From positions 2,232,001 through 2,296,000 of the forward strand of contig OZ316893.1 of NCBI GenBank assembly GCA_973895155.1: a DNA stretch of 64,000 bases, in the 5' to 3' direction. The position numbers were made by a program, and so were the translations under genes. This DNA comes from Marsupella aquatica (Eukaryota; Marchantiophyta). This document shows, piece by piece, positions 1 to 13,544 of this stretch. Numbering within the stretch: position 1 is the first letter of the stretch; each line of letters starts with the position of its first letter. The notes below the pieces were generated by a model. It did not search any database. It worked only from the letters and a program-made list of their open reading frames with translations, and was not told the origin of the DNA.

Positions 1-231
1 TACAATAATGGTTTGTTGGTTGAAGACTCCTTCAGACTAGGCTGAACCTGGCTTTCACATATAACACAAGTAGTCAGTTTGAGGCACAAGTCTGTTAAAG
101 ATCATTTGAGATTTATTTGAGTGAAAATGGAGGCACCGAGAAGAAGAATGTGCAATGAGATGAACATACTCTGAATGAAAGACAAATAACATAATACCTG
201 GGTTGCAACTGTTCAGTCTAGTGTTCAACAG

Positions 232-1424
232 GTTGAATGCAGCCATGGAAGAGGCCTTGGCATTGTTGCGCAAGTGTGCTACAATGAGCAAGTTGGACAA
301 AATGATGGACCAGAGTTTGTCTTTTGTTCACGAGCAGACTACGTCGTTGCAATCCCAATTGCCGCCAGGGCTTGTGCCCACAGGGCTCATGCCAAAAAAC
401 CTAGTGCCAGAGAAGGTTATGCAAGGGTTGTCCAAGACCATCTTTGGTGAGCAGGGCCCCCCATCAGGAGACACTAAGCAAAGCCTTGTCTCAATTCTCC
501 AAGAACTTAAGAAGGACACGCAAGAGGTTAGTACACTGCCTACCTAAGTACTCCTCTGCTCTTAGTTTTTTCAAACACATTCCAAGCTATAATTGTTTCT
601 GCATTTACATCAACCTTAGCTTGCAATTAACTTTCTCACTTTAAGTACCTAGAATTACATGTAGAAAGAGCAAAAGACCATTGATGACTTCAATTTATGG
701 AGATTGGCTGGCGTGCAACAGGATTCCATGACTATGAGTTATTATGAATTTCAGTAAATCTAAGCTACCTTGCAAGTTTGGCATTTGCAAATACTGGTTG
801 TGAGGGTTACAATAGGGCAAGGCAATTGTCACTTGTATGGAAGTAGATGCTTACATTCTTGTCCAGTAAGCTGAGATCCAATCGTAACAACAAAGTCGTA
901 GTCCTTTCCTCCCAAATTTCCCATATTTGCATCAAGTGCAAATAGTCATGCACAAGAAAGTTTTGTTCTAATGGTTTAGAGAATTTCAAGTTTACACATA
1001 CCCTGCACAAAAAGTAAGCATTTTTCTTTTCAAACTACTGACAGTACAATGGCACAATTATTTTTACAATCTAAACACTGACAAATCAGTGATTACAAAT
1101 AAGGCTTAGAATGTTCCTAAACTATGCATTGTAAATATTCCCAAAGTTTTGTAAGCACTACATATTTTTTTGGTCACATGGACAATTTCAATTAATTATT
1201 ATTTTCTGTGCAAACCTGATTGTCCCCATGGTTTGAATAGTGTAGTGACCCTTGGCCTCCAGGGAATTTTTTTTCTTCCTTTTGTTTTATAGAAAGCTAG
1301 GGGTTTCCTGGGCTCGGTCTTGGGGAGCCAATTGAGCAGCCCACTTGCTCACAGATCTAATTTCAGTTCCCTTTCACAACAAGAGAACTGCAGACCAGGC
1401 CACAAACAAGGGTGGGTCCTGTAA
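232..1424 (+). CDS. 3' end of an unidentified protein-coding gene (two last exons)
   Basis: Two exons fit together. The first runs from about 232 (after an acceptor-like CAACAG) or 243 to 526, and ends at GAG before a GTTAGT donor. The second runs 1293-1424 after a strong T-rich tract ending TTTTATAG, and stops with TAA. Both are in phase 0. The first exon encodes a helical segment with a Pro/Leu-rich stretch (QLPPGLVPTGLMPKNLVPEK) followed by a charged stretch ending KKDTQE. The second encodes 43 residues beginning KARGFLGSVLGSQL and ending in a polar tail. No signal peptide or membrane segment is visible. The 5' part lies outside the window or upstream of 230 in exons I could not place. I do not recognise the family. 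The intron (527-1292) is unremarkable. Confidence 0.55.
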
Positions 1425-1924
1425 CAACAACGGTCAGGTTAGGCATGTAAATAACACAAGACATCCATTTGGTGATCAGAGTTATCACCAAAACTGCTAT
1501 AATTCTCCTGGAACAACCTTTTGACTACATTTATGAATTGTCTTTCTATGTCCACAAACTTTACTGTTTGTTTGAAGTGGGCCCAGAAAACTTGTGGTAG
1601 ATTAGAGTTGTCCTAAAACAAAGGCTAGATTAGAACAAGACATCAAGAGGGTTGGAAACGGGCCATGTCCGGACTGAAGTTTAACTCACGAAAGGACCTT
1701 CCTTTCGTGTACAATGGTTGGTGATTTTAGGCAACTCCAAGGGGATGGGCAGGCACAACATCTTGGTCGGGCAGGCACTTTGCATTTTGGGATACTATGG
1801 TTGCTAAGTCTAGTATGCATCCAGAAATGATCAGATATTCATTTTTGGCACACTGCGCTTGTTACAGACAGTACACTCGTACATACAGATATTAAAACCA
1901 TGCACTCATCACTAGATTTAATGT

Positions 1925-2600
1925 GTACGGTAAAGCAATAGAGTAATGGGTGGGGGGAAAGCTTGTCAGATATTATTAAAGAGGCAACTGTGGAAACGCA
2001 TTAGGCTTTATTCAACGCATAAAGTAAGGAAATAGAGTAAATGGTGGGAAAAAGCTCGCATACAGTATATAGAAAGGCAACATATTGAGCTATATTTAAT
2101 GTCTGGAATAATGAAATAGAGTAAAGGGTAAGATAATAAAGCTTGCACATACAGTATACTGAAAAGGGGGCAACTCTTTACCCTATATGTAATGAGTAGA
2201 GTTAGGAAATAGAGTAAAGGGTGGGAAAACAGCTTGTTACGTACAGTCCATTAAAACAGGGCAACTCGCTCGGTTATATCAATGTCAAATTGAGGAAATA
2301 AAGTAGAGGGTGGGAAAAAGGTGTATATTTGAAAAAGGGAACTCATTCATTACGCCATACTTAACGTATAGGGTAAAGAAACAAGAGTAAAGGGTAGGAG
2401 ATGCTCTTATTATTTTCATATTTCATAAGTGAGAGATGTTAGTATTTAAAAAAAAGGCAGCTCGTTAGGTTCTATTCAATATTCAGTGTATGGAAATGGA
2501 GTACGGTGTGGGAAAAAAAAGGTATATTAATAGGCAACTCATTCATTACGCTATATTTACTTGTACAAAGCAAAAAAACAACGTGAAGGGTTAGAGATGG
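1925..2600. repeat. degenerate tandem array, about 85-115 bp unit, 8 copies
   Basis: The phrase GAAATAGAGTAAAGGGTGGG recurs with changes near 1936, 2029, 2113, 2206, 2295, 2378, 2493 and 2573. Each copy is followed by an AAAGCTTG-like block and by GGCAACTCATTCATTACG or a variant. Spacings are about 82-115 bp. Units are AT-rich and too diverged to be recent. No ORF crosses them. Confidence 0.8.
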
Positions 2601-3280
2601 TTTCATTACTTACATATTTCAATAGGTGGGAGGGATATGGAGTCCACCTATGAGCAAATATTCTCAACATCATTACATGCAAAAAAATGGTGGTTCTGAG
2701 ACGGACCTTCCCGACAACCTCTGAAAAGGGTGGCGCTTTAATTATAGTTTGGGGGGAAAGATTGCAAAGAATTGGTGGCCTCCAATTGCCAGACGTATTG
2801 TCTGCTGGTAGTGCACAACCGTATCATCACAAAGCAGTGCCACTTTTCAATCCTGTTCCGGTAAGGAGTGTAGGGTAACCAATGGCGTTAAAAATATAAA
2901 ACTTTGAAGCTTCATCTCCTGGCGAGGCTGTCGAGGGCGTTACCTTTGGGGACAAAATAAAACACTGGTGGGGTATAGACTCAATTTACAAGTGTTTTAT
3001 TTTGTTTTTACTTGTGGCAAATTGGGAAGCCTCCGCTAAGCGAAAATGATTTGCAGTTGCATTGCAAGTGTTAGATCTGTATACTGACAGATCTGGACTA
3101 TTGATTTTGGCCAATAAATTACTAAAACCATATTTGCATCATGTGTAAGCCCCTTCACCTAGTAGCAATTGTGCAGAAATTTTCCCATGGAAGAAAACAT
3201 TGCTCCCCATTGCTGTCCCCTTGATGATGATGCCCAAGACCATCTCCTATGTTTCCTCTACTCTATGAATTAAATATCAG

Positions 3281-3291
3281 GCTCTGATACC
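3281..3291 (-). other. possible primer-binding site of an old Copia element
   Basis: On the minus strand this reads GGTATCAGAGC, the initiator-methionine tRNA primer site used by many plant Copia elements. It abuts a TGTTTCAG at 3292, where an LTR edge would be expected, in the same arrangement as the complete Copia element at 28-34 kb. The opposite LTR end and any coding remnant were not found, so this is only a trace. Confidence 0.3.
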
Positions 3292-3630
3292 TGTTTCAGT
3301 CTACTGGTTCAGTAGATATATCAATGATTGCAGGATTTTTATGTACACTCTATTCATTGTGTACATGCATATGGCCTTGTCCATCGAGATACCCTTCTTG
3401 CATAGAGAACTAGCCTTCCCTCACCATATGATGCTCACTTTTCACAAACCCCATTCACTGGTCAAAGGGTATATGAGCTCCCATATCCCATTCTGACAAG
3501 AAAATACAGCGCAAGCGAGATTTGCACGAGTGTTCCCATAATCGTGGTGGACCTGCATTTCTTACTCACCTTCACTGGGTTTGGTCAAAATTGTGTTAGC
3601 ATGATCCAACCCAGTATCTATAGTGGTTCC

Positions 3631-3785
3631 GGTAATGGCACATAAAAAACAGACACCTAGATATGGATTTAGAATAACACTCAATGATTTAAACAGAATA
3701 ATAAAGTGGGTAATGGCACATCGAAAACCAACACCTAGATATGGATTTAGAATAACACTCAATGATTTAAACAGAAGAATAAATT
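3631..3785. repeat. 78-bp tandem duplication
   Basis: GGTAATGGCACAT begins at 3631 and again at 3709. The copies share an almost identical stretch containing ACACCTAGATATGGATTTAG and AATAACACTCAATGATTTAA. They differ at only a few positions, so this duplication is younger than the arrays around it. Confidence 0.9.
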
Positions 3786-4242
3786 AGGTTTATCATGGTA
3801 TGGAGTGACATAGTACGTCATATTTCGTCACATGCTTGCCACAGGAGAGGTCAAAGTTGCTCTATTGTTGCATTTTCATATGCAATCAACTAGAGGCAGA
3901 CAATAGGAGAGGTCAAAATTGCGCTGGCATGGCCCAACCCAGTAATCATAGGAGATACTATGCTGTAGGCAGTGCACAATTTGTGTCATGAGTTGGTCAC
4001 ATTGGAAATTAATGTAGGGTGAAAGCTAGTATTTGTCAGGTGGCGAACAATTATAAGTTTATGCACACTGATGATGACACAGTTGTGTAGCAAAGCTACT
4101 GTAGAATGATTCAGATCCGGGCTAAATAAGGAAGTGATGTGCCTCCATGGTGCAAAGATAGCCTAGTGAGCGAAGGCGGCTGAATCTGCTCTCAACATAC
4201 TCATCACTCCCCCTGCACAATTCCAAATCAAGCTACCGAAGA

Positions 4243-5328
4243 ATGACAGTAGCTTTCGATGGAAAGGAATTCGAAGAAGTAGAAGAAAAGTTCATGGAAG
4301 CTAAGCTTCCTTGTGGAACCCTATTCATCTGGGAATTCAAGGTACAACGCAATCACATCACATCATGCTGGCAGCAGTTTTGTGACATTTCCACACCAGT
4401 CAGAACCTTCAAGGTCATGAATGGGGTCCTGCATAAGATTGCTACATCAGCCCCCCCATCAGACACAACCTTACATCGTGTGGTGACCAGATCCCACAGG
4501 ACCACTGGCCCCCATCACTTGCGCATTGGGCGACCAACCAATCTATTGGCTATGCTACTCCAATATGAATGGAAGGACGGAACTCCATTCCTGGAGACTA
4601 ACACTGCTCATCTCAGGGAGGTCCAGGGCCCACTCAGGACAACAACTCACAAGGCGGTAAGGAAGTGGGCAATTCAACTGAATTGGACCCCCAACCTGAA
4701 GATGTTGTGGGCTAATACTTGGATTCCATACAGGGCTGCGAATGAGAATTGTTTCTTATGGCAATTAATCTACAGGATACCAGCTACACATCACTGGCGC
4801 CTACCGACTCTTCCACCGACGGATCCCGACACATGGTGCACTAGATGTACTCTTAATCAGCACGAAGACCTGGTTCATTGCATATGGAGTTGCCCAGTCT
4901 CAGAATCAGTCTGGTCATGGGTCCAGTACGTTCTACAGAAGGCGGCAACCACCAGCAACAGCAGCATTCAACTCCAACCGGCTCACATTTTTGTTGGGGC
5001 TCCTCTGCCTGATTTCTGGGATGTACCAGAGAAATTATGGCATACCCTACGGGCCATTACTTGCTGGTACATTTGGAAGGATCGCAACTCACATTGCATC
5101 GAACTTACTAGATCGAAGGCAAGGACAGTAATTCAGATGTCTTGGCACCGCCTCAGTGTGTACCTCCGTCGAGATTGGTCTAATCACAAGTCCAGAATTC
5201 AGTCTGGCAAGTCCTCTTTTGCAGATGCGTTCAATGACATGTCTGTCAACGATGGGACCTGGGCTGGGCTGTGGGATATCCACGAGGAGATACTCCAAGT
5301 GCCACCAGTTCCCCCACGCCCGCCATGA
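4243..5328 (+). pseudogene. LINE (non-LTR retrotransposon) reverse transcriptase, C-terminal zinc-binding part
   Basis: This open frame of 361 codons matches the C-terminal end of plant L1-type LINE polyproteins, downstream of the polymerase. Visible hallmarks are NENCFLWQLIYRIPATHHWR, then a Cys/His cluster (CTRC, 11 residues later HCIWSCP), then WSWV, which is the usual reverse-transcriptase zinc-binding region, followed by ITCWYIWKDRN. A protein ending PPVPPRPP closes the frame. No endonuclease or polymerase motifs (YADD) lie upstream in the window, so the copy is 5'-truncated. The intact frame suggests a fairly young insertion. A host gene is unlikely. Confidence 0.85.
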
Positions 5329-5665
5329 ATCACCTGTGTGTTCAGGTTGGGGAGCTTTGCTGCAGGTTAGGCCGATAGTTTTTTTGCGACTCTATCACGG
5401 ATCCACTGATGGGTACCTTGCCGGTTCCCTGTTCACTGGCCGGTCTTTGGGGGTTTTGCCGCTCCTTCTGCAGTTGTTAAATTTCTTGTTTAGCTCCCAT
5501 TCTGGGATTGCTTCTTCCCTGGTGCCGGCCCCCCCGGCTTGTGTGGCTTAATGACCTCCGGGTCCATCTGGGTGCCGACCCCCTTTGTGGGCCACCCCCA
5601 TTGTATGTTGGCTTTTTGAATGAAATTCAATTGGTTTTTTTCGAGGCAAAAAAAAGAAGAAAAGT
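4243..5665 (+). mobile_element. 5'-truncated LINE with 3' UTR and A-rich tail
   Basis: The coding remnant is followed by about 300 bp of GC-rich 3' UTR. Its end, TTTGAATGAAATTCAATTGG, then T-run, then CGAGGCAAAAAAAAG, is typical of plant L1 elements. I could not define the 5' edge or a target-site duplication. Confidence 0.75.
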
Positions 5666-8230
5666 TCCAATTCCACATTTTGGCAAGAGTAACAATGCTG
5701 CACAGGGTCCTCGACATGGAACTCATAATTGAGGAAAACATAAAGTTGTCAACAGTGATTGGGCCCCTTCCCCTGTCTGGATGAAGTGGAGGTGGTGGGC
5801 GTAAAGTGCTCTGATCAGAATGGGAGCACAATCAATACTGGGATAGAAAATGTGTCACTCGGTGACAAAATGATTGGAAGGAAGGTTAGCTACCATTCGA
5901 CTCGTACAATCATTATCCTGTCAGACCGATCCGATTCTGTCCCAAGAGGTAATGGCGTGCCGGAGCCTATGTGAATGTTAAGAGGACTGGTACTGTGAGT
6001 CTGTGACTACTACTGTCTGTCTTCGATGTCCTCACCGATGATAATTTGTTACGGCAGCACCAAAACAGTAGAAACATTATCGTCCAGTACTGCACTGGGG
6101 TGGTATCTCTACCTCGATCCTGCCTTACCTCCGCAGCCGCAGAAGCTATAGCCCAGTCAGGCCAGACTTTCTTCTATTCAAGCGAATCCTTGAGGACTCT
6201 TTTTGACGTGGGATCCATCAATCAAAAGCTTAATTTCCTGAATCTATACTTCCTGTCCCTACGAAGTCCCCCCTCTAGATGCTACGGAGTGAAGATACCC
6301 CTAGCTCGCTGAAAAAAATCATGGCGAGCAAGCAGAACGCAGGGATTCTTACTGGAAGAAGCAACTCGAAGTTCCTTCTAGGGACTTTCGTTTCCTGTTT
6401 GGATAGGCGCAGTACTGAAGGGAAGGACAGCCTAGTACATTCATTCCGGACTTTCTGTTGAGAGGCTGACCCACTGACTTGTGCTCGGACTTACCCCCTT
6501 CTGACATCCCGACTGAGTGTTCAAGCACATTGGTCGGGCCTTTCATTGTTGATCGTAGCTGGGTTCAGTGGGTTGGTTGGCCTCCTTCGCTTTTGTGTCT
6601 GTGCGTGTGTTTTGCGTGTGTTATTTGCGTGATGGTGCTGCCTGCCAGGCGAGAGAGGATAATATCACAGCAGGGGAGAGCGGCTACCATGTAGCTAGTT
6701 CCCACAAGGTTGCTGGGGTTGCACAGGGTTCCATCCTAAATCAACCTCTGGGTCACAATGCGGGGCCTGTCAAAGCTAATTCTGTAGGACAGTACCTGGA
6801 GAGGCTGGAGGACTTGTCGGGAATTTTTTTAAAGATTCTCCCCCTTTCAAAGTTTAGAAAAGGCTGCTACTGAGCAAACCAAGCAAATCAAGCTATTGAG
6901 ACTGTTTCCTCCAACAACAGTGCTTCGAGTAAGACACTCTCCTCGCCTCTCCTCACCTCTCTGCTGCTGGAGCGAGCGTTGTGATCGAGAGGGACGGTAG
7001 CACAGTCTTTGAGGATATAACTCTGAAGAGCAACAGCAGATGTGTGGGTGGGCGGTAGACTGCATTCGGTTTAGGGTGCACTGTGTGTGGGGGGCTGGGC
7101 GGTCGTCTGCAGCACCTGGACTGTGAATTCCCAGAAGGTCACGATTCACGAATGAAGGATACACTGTATGTGTAAGGGCCCAATTGGTGCCTAGTGCCCT
7201 GAGCCAACAGCAGTACAATACTGTTCTAGGGAAGTTGAGTCCGTCTCGGGATTGTGCACGCAGCACTGCATGTCTGTGGACGGAAACAGATCATAGCTAG
7301 ATTGGATGTCTCGCTTTGCTCTTTCTCCTTGGGAAGGAATCTTCGCTACGCTCCCATGAAAAACTTCATCGAAGGGCCGCCAGTCGTCTCGTCCACAGAT
7401 CCTCAATTGACTGTTCCAAGCATCAGTGAGGAGAGCAACACTTTCTAGATTCTCGTCCTCGGGATAGATGGTTTCAAATTCTCTGATTGTCGGATTTGAA
7501 CGAGAACTAGACCACAATTGAGGGTAATAAGTCATTTATCTTGTGTTAATATGTCATTGTTAGCTCCTATTGCTAGCTTGTGCTTGCCAGAGAGGTGCCA
7601 GAGAGATGCCAGCGAGAGACTAGAGTTCACTAATAAATGACCCTGGGGTAGGATTTACGTTACAGAAGTGCCAGGGACCTGGCTGGAATGATTGACCCCA
7701 AGGTTGTATTGTGTGGTTGAGAACAAGGGTATCAACCACATGCAAATCTGTAGTGCACTATTTGAGCAGAGGACAAGTGACATCGGCATGAATAGACTAC
7801 AATTAAAATCAATATCCTGATCCTTTGTTCATTTACGTGGCCATGCAGGTCGAAGCATACATAAAGTATGCTTTGAATTCCAAGTTCCCAGGGGGTTCAT
7901 CATCGAAGCCTGATGAGAGTAGAAAGGACTTACTTTCGTGACTGCCACAGCGAACTCTTCACACAAGATCTAAGAATTGCAACTGACACACAAGAAAATC
8001 TTGACAGCCGAAGACGCCGAGCTGAGAAGTAGCAGTTATCAGGGGACCTGTTAAAATAGAAGAAGTTTCAGTCTTGACCATATATTTTATTAAATTCTTG
8101 ACCATTTAAATTTGTACATTGAGTGTCCTACCCAAAAATGGGAAGGTCGTAGCTACCTAATTGTTGCTAATATGGAGTAGATTTACAAATGGTGTGAACT
8201 AGCTTTGTTAAGTATCTGTAATGTTCACAA
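5666..8230. other. no gene recognised
   Basis: Only short, unrelated open frames occur here in all six frames. No domain, RNA gene or clear repeat was seen. The minus-strand AATAAA near 8087-8092 could be the poly(A) signal of the L18a-like gene whose stop is at 8407. Confidence 0.4.
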
Positions 8231-8406
8231 TACTTTAGATCTCTCTAGGGAAAAGTGTTGGTCGAGAGTTTTGCCTAAGAACTGGTGCGCTCTTGAAGGC
8301 TTCATAAAAAATGCCCCACAGATAATCGATATAACTGTCCCTTAAAACAATGTTGTCCATGCTGGACGCATACATATATGTAGAACAAAGATATCCTGGT
8401 AAAACC

Positions 8407-11094
8407 TCATCCCGAGCCCTTGTTCTCTGCAATGAGCGATATCACAGTAACGACTGCAGCGACAGTGATCACCAAAGCCTGCACTCAGGTCACAGGAATG
8501 CCACACAATGAGATCAAAAAGTGTCTTAAGCAATGTGTTAAAAAGAGTCTTGATAAAGCCTTCGTCAATCTTCCCCGCAATCTTCTAAGAATCTATGGAA
8601 GGTACTCGCATGCAACTATCGGCTTTCTTGTCAGTGAACCCTTTGGCTGGGTGGGCTCCACCGATTCATTAAAAACAGATTTTGGCTTCAAGGGAATTTC
8701 ACCAATCGAGAAAATGGACCTTCAAGAAAACTGAACAATGCAAGAAACAGTAAGTAACATGTCTGGAAGGAGAATGCTTCAAAGTGTCGGCGACTCCCAT
8801 GCGAAGGACCTCTCCCATTCTTCTTATTTCTGTGGGATCTTTACTCTTTGGGATAACCTTCTGTGAGGACTACCGGACGATGAAAAAATTCTAACAAAAT
8901 TAAGCGATTCACTCGAAGGGGATGACAACAACAGGTTTGTTTTAGTCACTAAATGTGGATGAGTAAATATTCAAATCCAGTTTCAAAACTGTTGGTCAAG
9001 TTTCTAGATGCAAGGTGGATGGTTCAGAATTTGGTGCACAAGAGATTCCTATAAGTAGAGATTGTCCAGGGGCAACATTTTTTAAGGAAAGGTGGTTGGC
9101 TTCATCACCAGGGAATGACTGGCAATTCGTGTCTCTATGGGACACTAAACAAACGTCTGCATAAAATTTGTCAGAATTGAGAATTCTGGTCCATGTTAGA
9201 CTTCATTCGTAGAGTTGATGTCGGAAATATACGGAAATCCTTAACCGACCAAAATGTAGATATAGTTTTCTACACATGTTACCCTTTGAGTGACCATCGT
9301 ATGAAAGTGGATTTAGTGTCTTATGCCATAGAAGGTTTGCACTAAGTCCAAAGAAGAGGTACTGTACACGTTCGTGAATGACTAGGCTTTGGGAAATACA
9401 GCAAAAGACGGTGAACCAGGTCATGCACACCACTGACAATTCCCAGGTGACCCAGGCAAGACACAAGAACAGAAACCTTGTCACCACAACCCAGGAAAAT
9501 GCTATGAGGTACTTGAGAAGAAAAGAATTGTCTTCAGGACTATCAACCCACGCACCTCAATTCAGCTCGGGAGAGAACCCATCACGCCATACGTGAGAGC
9601 TATAAATTATTATGTACCCCACTTACTGAATCAGTGCCCCAAGCCGAAGAGATGGGCCAATGTCCTAGTTGTTGAAATGAATGGCACTCAGCTTTCCAAA
9701 CAGGAGAGGATTAATCAAAACAATTGGCAACCAAGAGTAAACAATGCAGTAATCAGCCCAGAAGTCAAAATGATCACTAAAGGAAAAGTACTGAAAGAGG
9801 GTAACTTGGTTGTAGGCCCTACAGTGAAACCTGAACGATAGATTGACAATCAGATCGACTACACATACTTGAATAACGTCATAAACTGATAACCTCAACG
9901 AGTCGTTACCACAGCACGAGTAGACCCAATTGCTCATGAGAAACAACGACTCGAGTTGAATACTCCAGAATACAAGAGTTTACGAGATAGAACTTGAGGA
10001 AGTGACAGCTTACTGTTGTGTTAACGTTAGCAATCGTGGCGGGTAAGGTAGCAATATCAAACTAACACTCACACTCTTCACTCGTTGTCCATCATGCACA
10101 TTTGGAGCCTTCAAACAGTATTACTGACAAACATTAGTGAACGGGGCTTGGTCCTAGAGAAAAGGTTACAACTTACAGCAATTGCACAAGCTGCCAGGCC
10201 AGGTCGTTCACGAGGGTCACGTCGATAGTTGTTGGTGAAAAATAGGTAGGTGCCATAGTACCAAGTGAGAGGGATCAGAAACCCGGCAAGGAATCTGCGA
10301 ACAACGATACGAACAAAACAATTTTTGAATTTCAGCTTGCATTCTAGCATCTTTGGTGGGCACAGACTCTGCACTCGCTAAACAACTCAAATCTGCACGG
10401 AGCTTCAAGCATGAAAGGGGCTGGCACTCACAAATCTTAGCCAATGGGCCAAACAATTCAAGTGCTTTATTTGAATAAATTAATCCGCGAGTATGCGCAA
10501 ACTTGCTGTTCACATCGTTATCTAAGCTAAAAATTCGACGAAAACGTTAAATTAGAAACAGTCACTTAGTACTTGAGAATTTGTAATTCAAAAATCTCTG
10601 TTTTCGCTACCAGGCTTTCTATCTAGGAAATCGTTTCCGGATCATTTTGTCTCAGTAAACATCGTACTGGTGCGATATATTTCAGAATACTCAATGCTGC
10701 CTACTTTTCCTGCACAGATTCATGTACTATCTGTGGGAACTTCATGGCCAGCAAACAGCAAACGGAGGAATTGACCTGCAATAATCTCATTTTCATCGTC
10801 ATTCCACTGCTCCGATCTCAAATGTTGTATAATTTCGGCCTAAAATCTAATATAAGAGCGTATCTGCTTGCGACCTAATGATTCATGACACACATAAGGA
10901 CATGAGCAGATGCACATGACAAGAAAGCTTTTGCACCAACAAAATAGAGGAACTTACGAACACCATCCGATACCACAGCCAAAACAAGGGAGGGGCCGGT
11001 CAAAGATGCTCTCGTATGAATGGACCTCGCTCCTTTCTAAAAGTGGCGAGTACACTTCGTGGCGTTTCTGGGCTTCAGAATCCATGTTGACCAT
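8407..11094 (-). CDS. 60S ribosomal protein L18a-like small membrane protein
   Basis: Three exons on the minus strand encode 108 aa: 11094-10958, 10294-10177 and 8478-8407. Donors are GTAAGT and GTAAGTT, acceptors TTCGCAG and GTGCAG, with phases 2 and 0 that join cleanly. The protein has a charged N-terminus, a DRPLPCFGCGIGWC motif, a first hydrophobic segment (FLAGFLIPLTWYYGTYLFF), the loop NNYRRDPRERPGLAACAIA and a second hydrophobic segment (ALVITVAAVVTVISLIA). This layout matches the plant proteins named L18a-like, which are two-pass membrane proteins of poorly known function and not core ribosomal proteins. The start is the first in-frame ATG (MVNMDSE). The 53 open codons before it contain no ATG. 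The 1.7-kb second intron contains nothing I could identify. Confidence 0.85.
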
Positions 11095-13540
11095 CACTAA
11101 GCTCCTGAAGAAGAGTTGTTTTAATTTCCTCCGTTCATAGAGTAATTGACAGCAGTCCTGCTCAACTGGATAGAAAGCCACCTGCCAAGACGGATTTAGA
11201 ACGCTAGACAGATCATTCACAACAATGCTAGAAAGCCTGAATGAACCCAACAACTTGCAATAATATACAGACTCAAACTCTAAATTACTTCTAACAATGG
11301 GAACCGTTATTCCGAGACCGAGGGTTACATATCCACCTTTCTACCCGCGTTAAGTACGAGACCGTAGATTGTTCAGACAATTCTGCAGACAAGAACGAAC
11401 GCAACAATCACAATGCGATGACATGACATCCTTGTATTACTTTCACGTACACACGATTTGTAACAAGCAGTAATGAAACCAATAATTCAGCGAAGACGTA
11501 GAGACGGCTTTATCAATCCTAAACTTGACCGGTCCGATATCGTGTTCGATTTTCCCATTCAACCCGTCTTTACATCTTAAAGTTGCTAGTCCCATTACTT
11601 CCAAAGTTTTTCAAAACGAGGAAGATTAACGAACCGAAATAGTTGATCGACACCGGGGGACATCGGACAACAAAGTCGGACAGCAATTGTTAAAAGCTGC
11701 AGATCACAGACACTCCAGATTTCCAGCACTTGTTCTCTCAATCTGTCCTACTTCAGTTTCCGTTGCCGGAAACAGTTTTAATATGACCTTGGACCAAACA
11801 AAGGCTCCTTAGAGAATTCGTGATCGGCACAATTCAATGAGTTGCAGTCCGATGTCTTGAATCACTGAGTTCCCAAAGGTGTGAAAAACTCTCAAGATAA
11901 TTTGGACACTAGAGAACGGATAGTCCTGTGGAAGAGCATCGTTCGAAACCCTAGGATCGGGAGCTATCCGAGATTCGACGGTGCTATTTTATAGGACATT
12001 TTATTTTATGGAGCGAGAAACCGCGACCTCCATCCGGTCAGAAACGACCATTTGAACTTCCGAAAACGAAGCAAACGATTCGACGGCCTGCCTGAGGGAA
12101 TCAGCGAGAACAGAGTGCATGAAATATTCCTGATCGCGTACAAATTTCAAAGCATCACTCTGATGCAAACAAATGACGGGAGTTAGACCCAAATCCCCTA
12201 ATTGAAGCTATGGGGATCCCTAATTCTCACCTCAACCCCAGCAATCTCACGAAGCCACGTTCCTCTGCATACAGACGTACACACTCTGCTCCTCACCAGG
12301 GAGAAGAAGAACCGAATCCAAGGGGCATAAATCCACCTGATTCCAAGGGGCATAAATCGAAGAACCACCATCAAGCAAAGCAATTTACAGGCTTCGATGT
12401 ACGACTCGACGACCACTTGAAGGGAACGAATGAGAGACATAGATTGCAATTTCCACAGCCCTTTGAGGAAGCAAGACTTTGAGTTCTTTGTGGCATGAAG
12501 CCGCAAACAGGAAATTGGGATTGGTTGCATTGATGTGTAGGGTCTATCCGACAAGAATGAAGAGCTTCGGTATTCTGAGATGACGGCATTTCAAGAAACA
12601 TCCGAGTTCCCAGAAAAGAAGAGAGAAAGGTTACCTGAGTCTAAGCCTAATGGCCATCAACTACAACATGTCGTTGCCGCAGCGTTAACAGATCCAAAAT
12701 GTCGTCAGAAATCTGCTTTGAACCGCAAATCTTTGAAAAAACTGGACTGCAGGGAGCAAAGTTCTGGCTCGTCATCATCTGAAGACTAGCTGGTCCATTT
12801 GAATCTTCCCTCCAATTTCTCACAGATGCCAATCTTTCCTCGAACCTTCTTCCTCTCCACACGCACTCCGATGCATGCATGCACACATTTAGAGTTGCCT
12901 TCTCACCGTCAATACTGACCCGCCAGAGAAACGCCGCCTGTCGCTACTTTTCGTTCTCCCGTATCCAACCAGCACGCCGCACGGTGCGAATTTGGGGTAT
13001 AGACCTCTGTCCCGCACATCATCCGGTTGCCCTCATCTCCCAGAAATTTGCTGCCAGTCTGAAGCACAATTCGCACTCTGATCGGGGCCTCCCTCCGATG
13101 GGTAGCTCGGCAGACTTCACTTCTCACCACTTAATTTGGTCGGAGGCGAGCGCAGTCGCGACTTTAGGAGGAGCAGAAGTACCGGTAACTGGCGAACACG
13201 CATTTTGCATTTCGATTATATAACGAACAAGGATTCTGTCATTCACGACCTCGTTCGTAATCATCAGGCCCACCACATACAAAAAGCGCTCCAACCACTG
13301 TTTGATGCGGTGTACGGAGGTATCGCGCACACATCACCACTCAACGCCCCATTAGTGATAACATCGAGGCACGGATCACAGGGAGAACGACAGAAGCACA
13401 ACATCAGCAGAGGACAACATTGCCGTCATTCCTCTTCAAACAAGAGCTCATCATCGGAACGCTCTCCGGGGGCCAAGAATCGCAACCGGAGGGTACGATA
13501 CTCACGAAGACGAGGAGCTCACCCGAATTAAGTGACTTCA
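11095..13540. other. upstream region of the L18a-like gene; unassigned ORFs
   Basis: The first few hundred bases should hold the 5' UTR and promoter of the minus-strand gene. Beyond that, minus-strand open stretches at 12001-12192 (preceded by an acceptor-like TTTGCATCAG), 12371-12601 and 12647-12886 look mildly protein-like. I cannot join them into a gene or assign a family. Confidence 0.3.
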
Positions 13541-13544
13541 CGAA

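Noticed and set aside
5490-5974. Several short ORFs after the LINE coding end
   Set aside because: They fall in the LINE 3' UTR and its flank, overlap on both strands and show no domain.
8420-8734. Plus-strand ORF of 104 codons (MSDITVTTAATVITK)
   Set aside because: Its first part is the antisense of the last exon of the L18a-like gene and the rest lies in that gene's intron.
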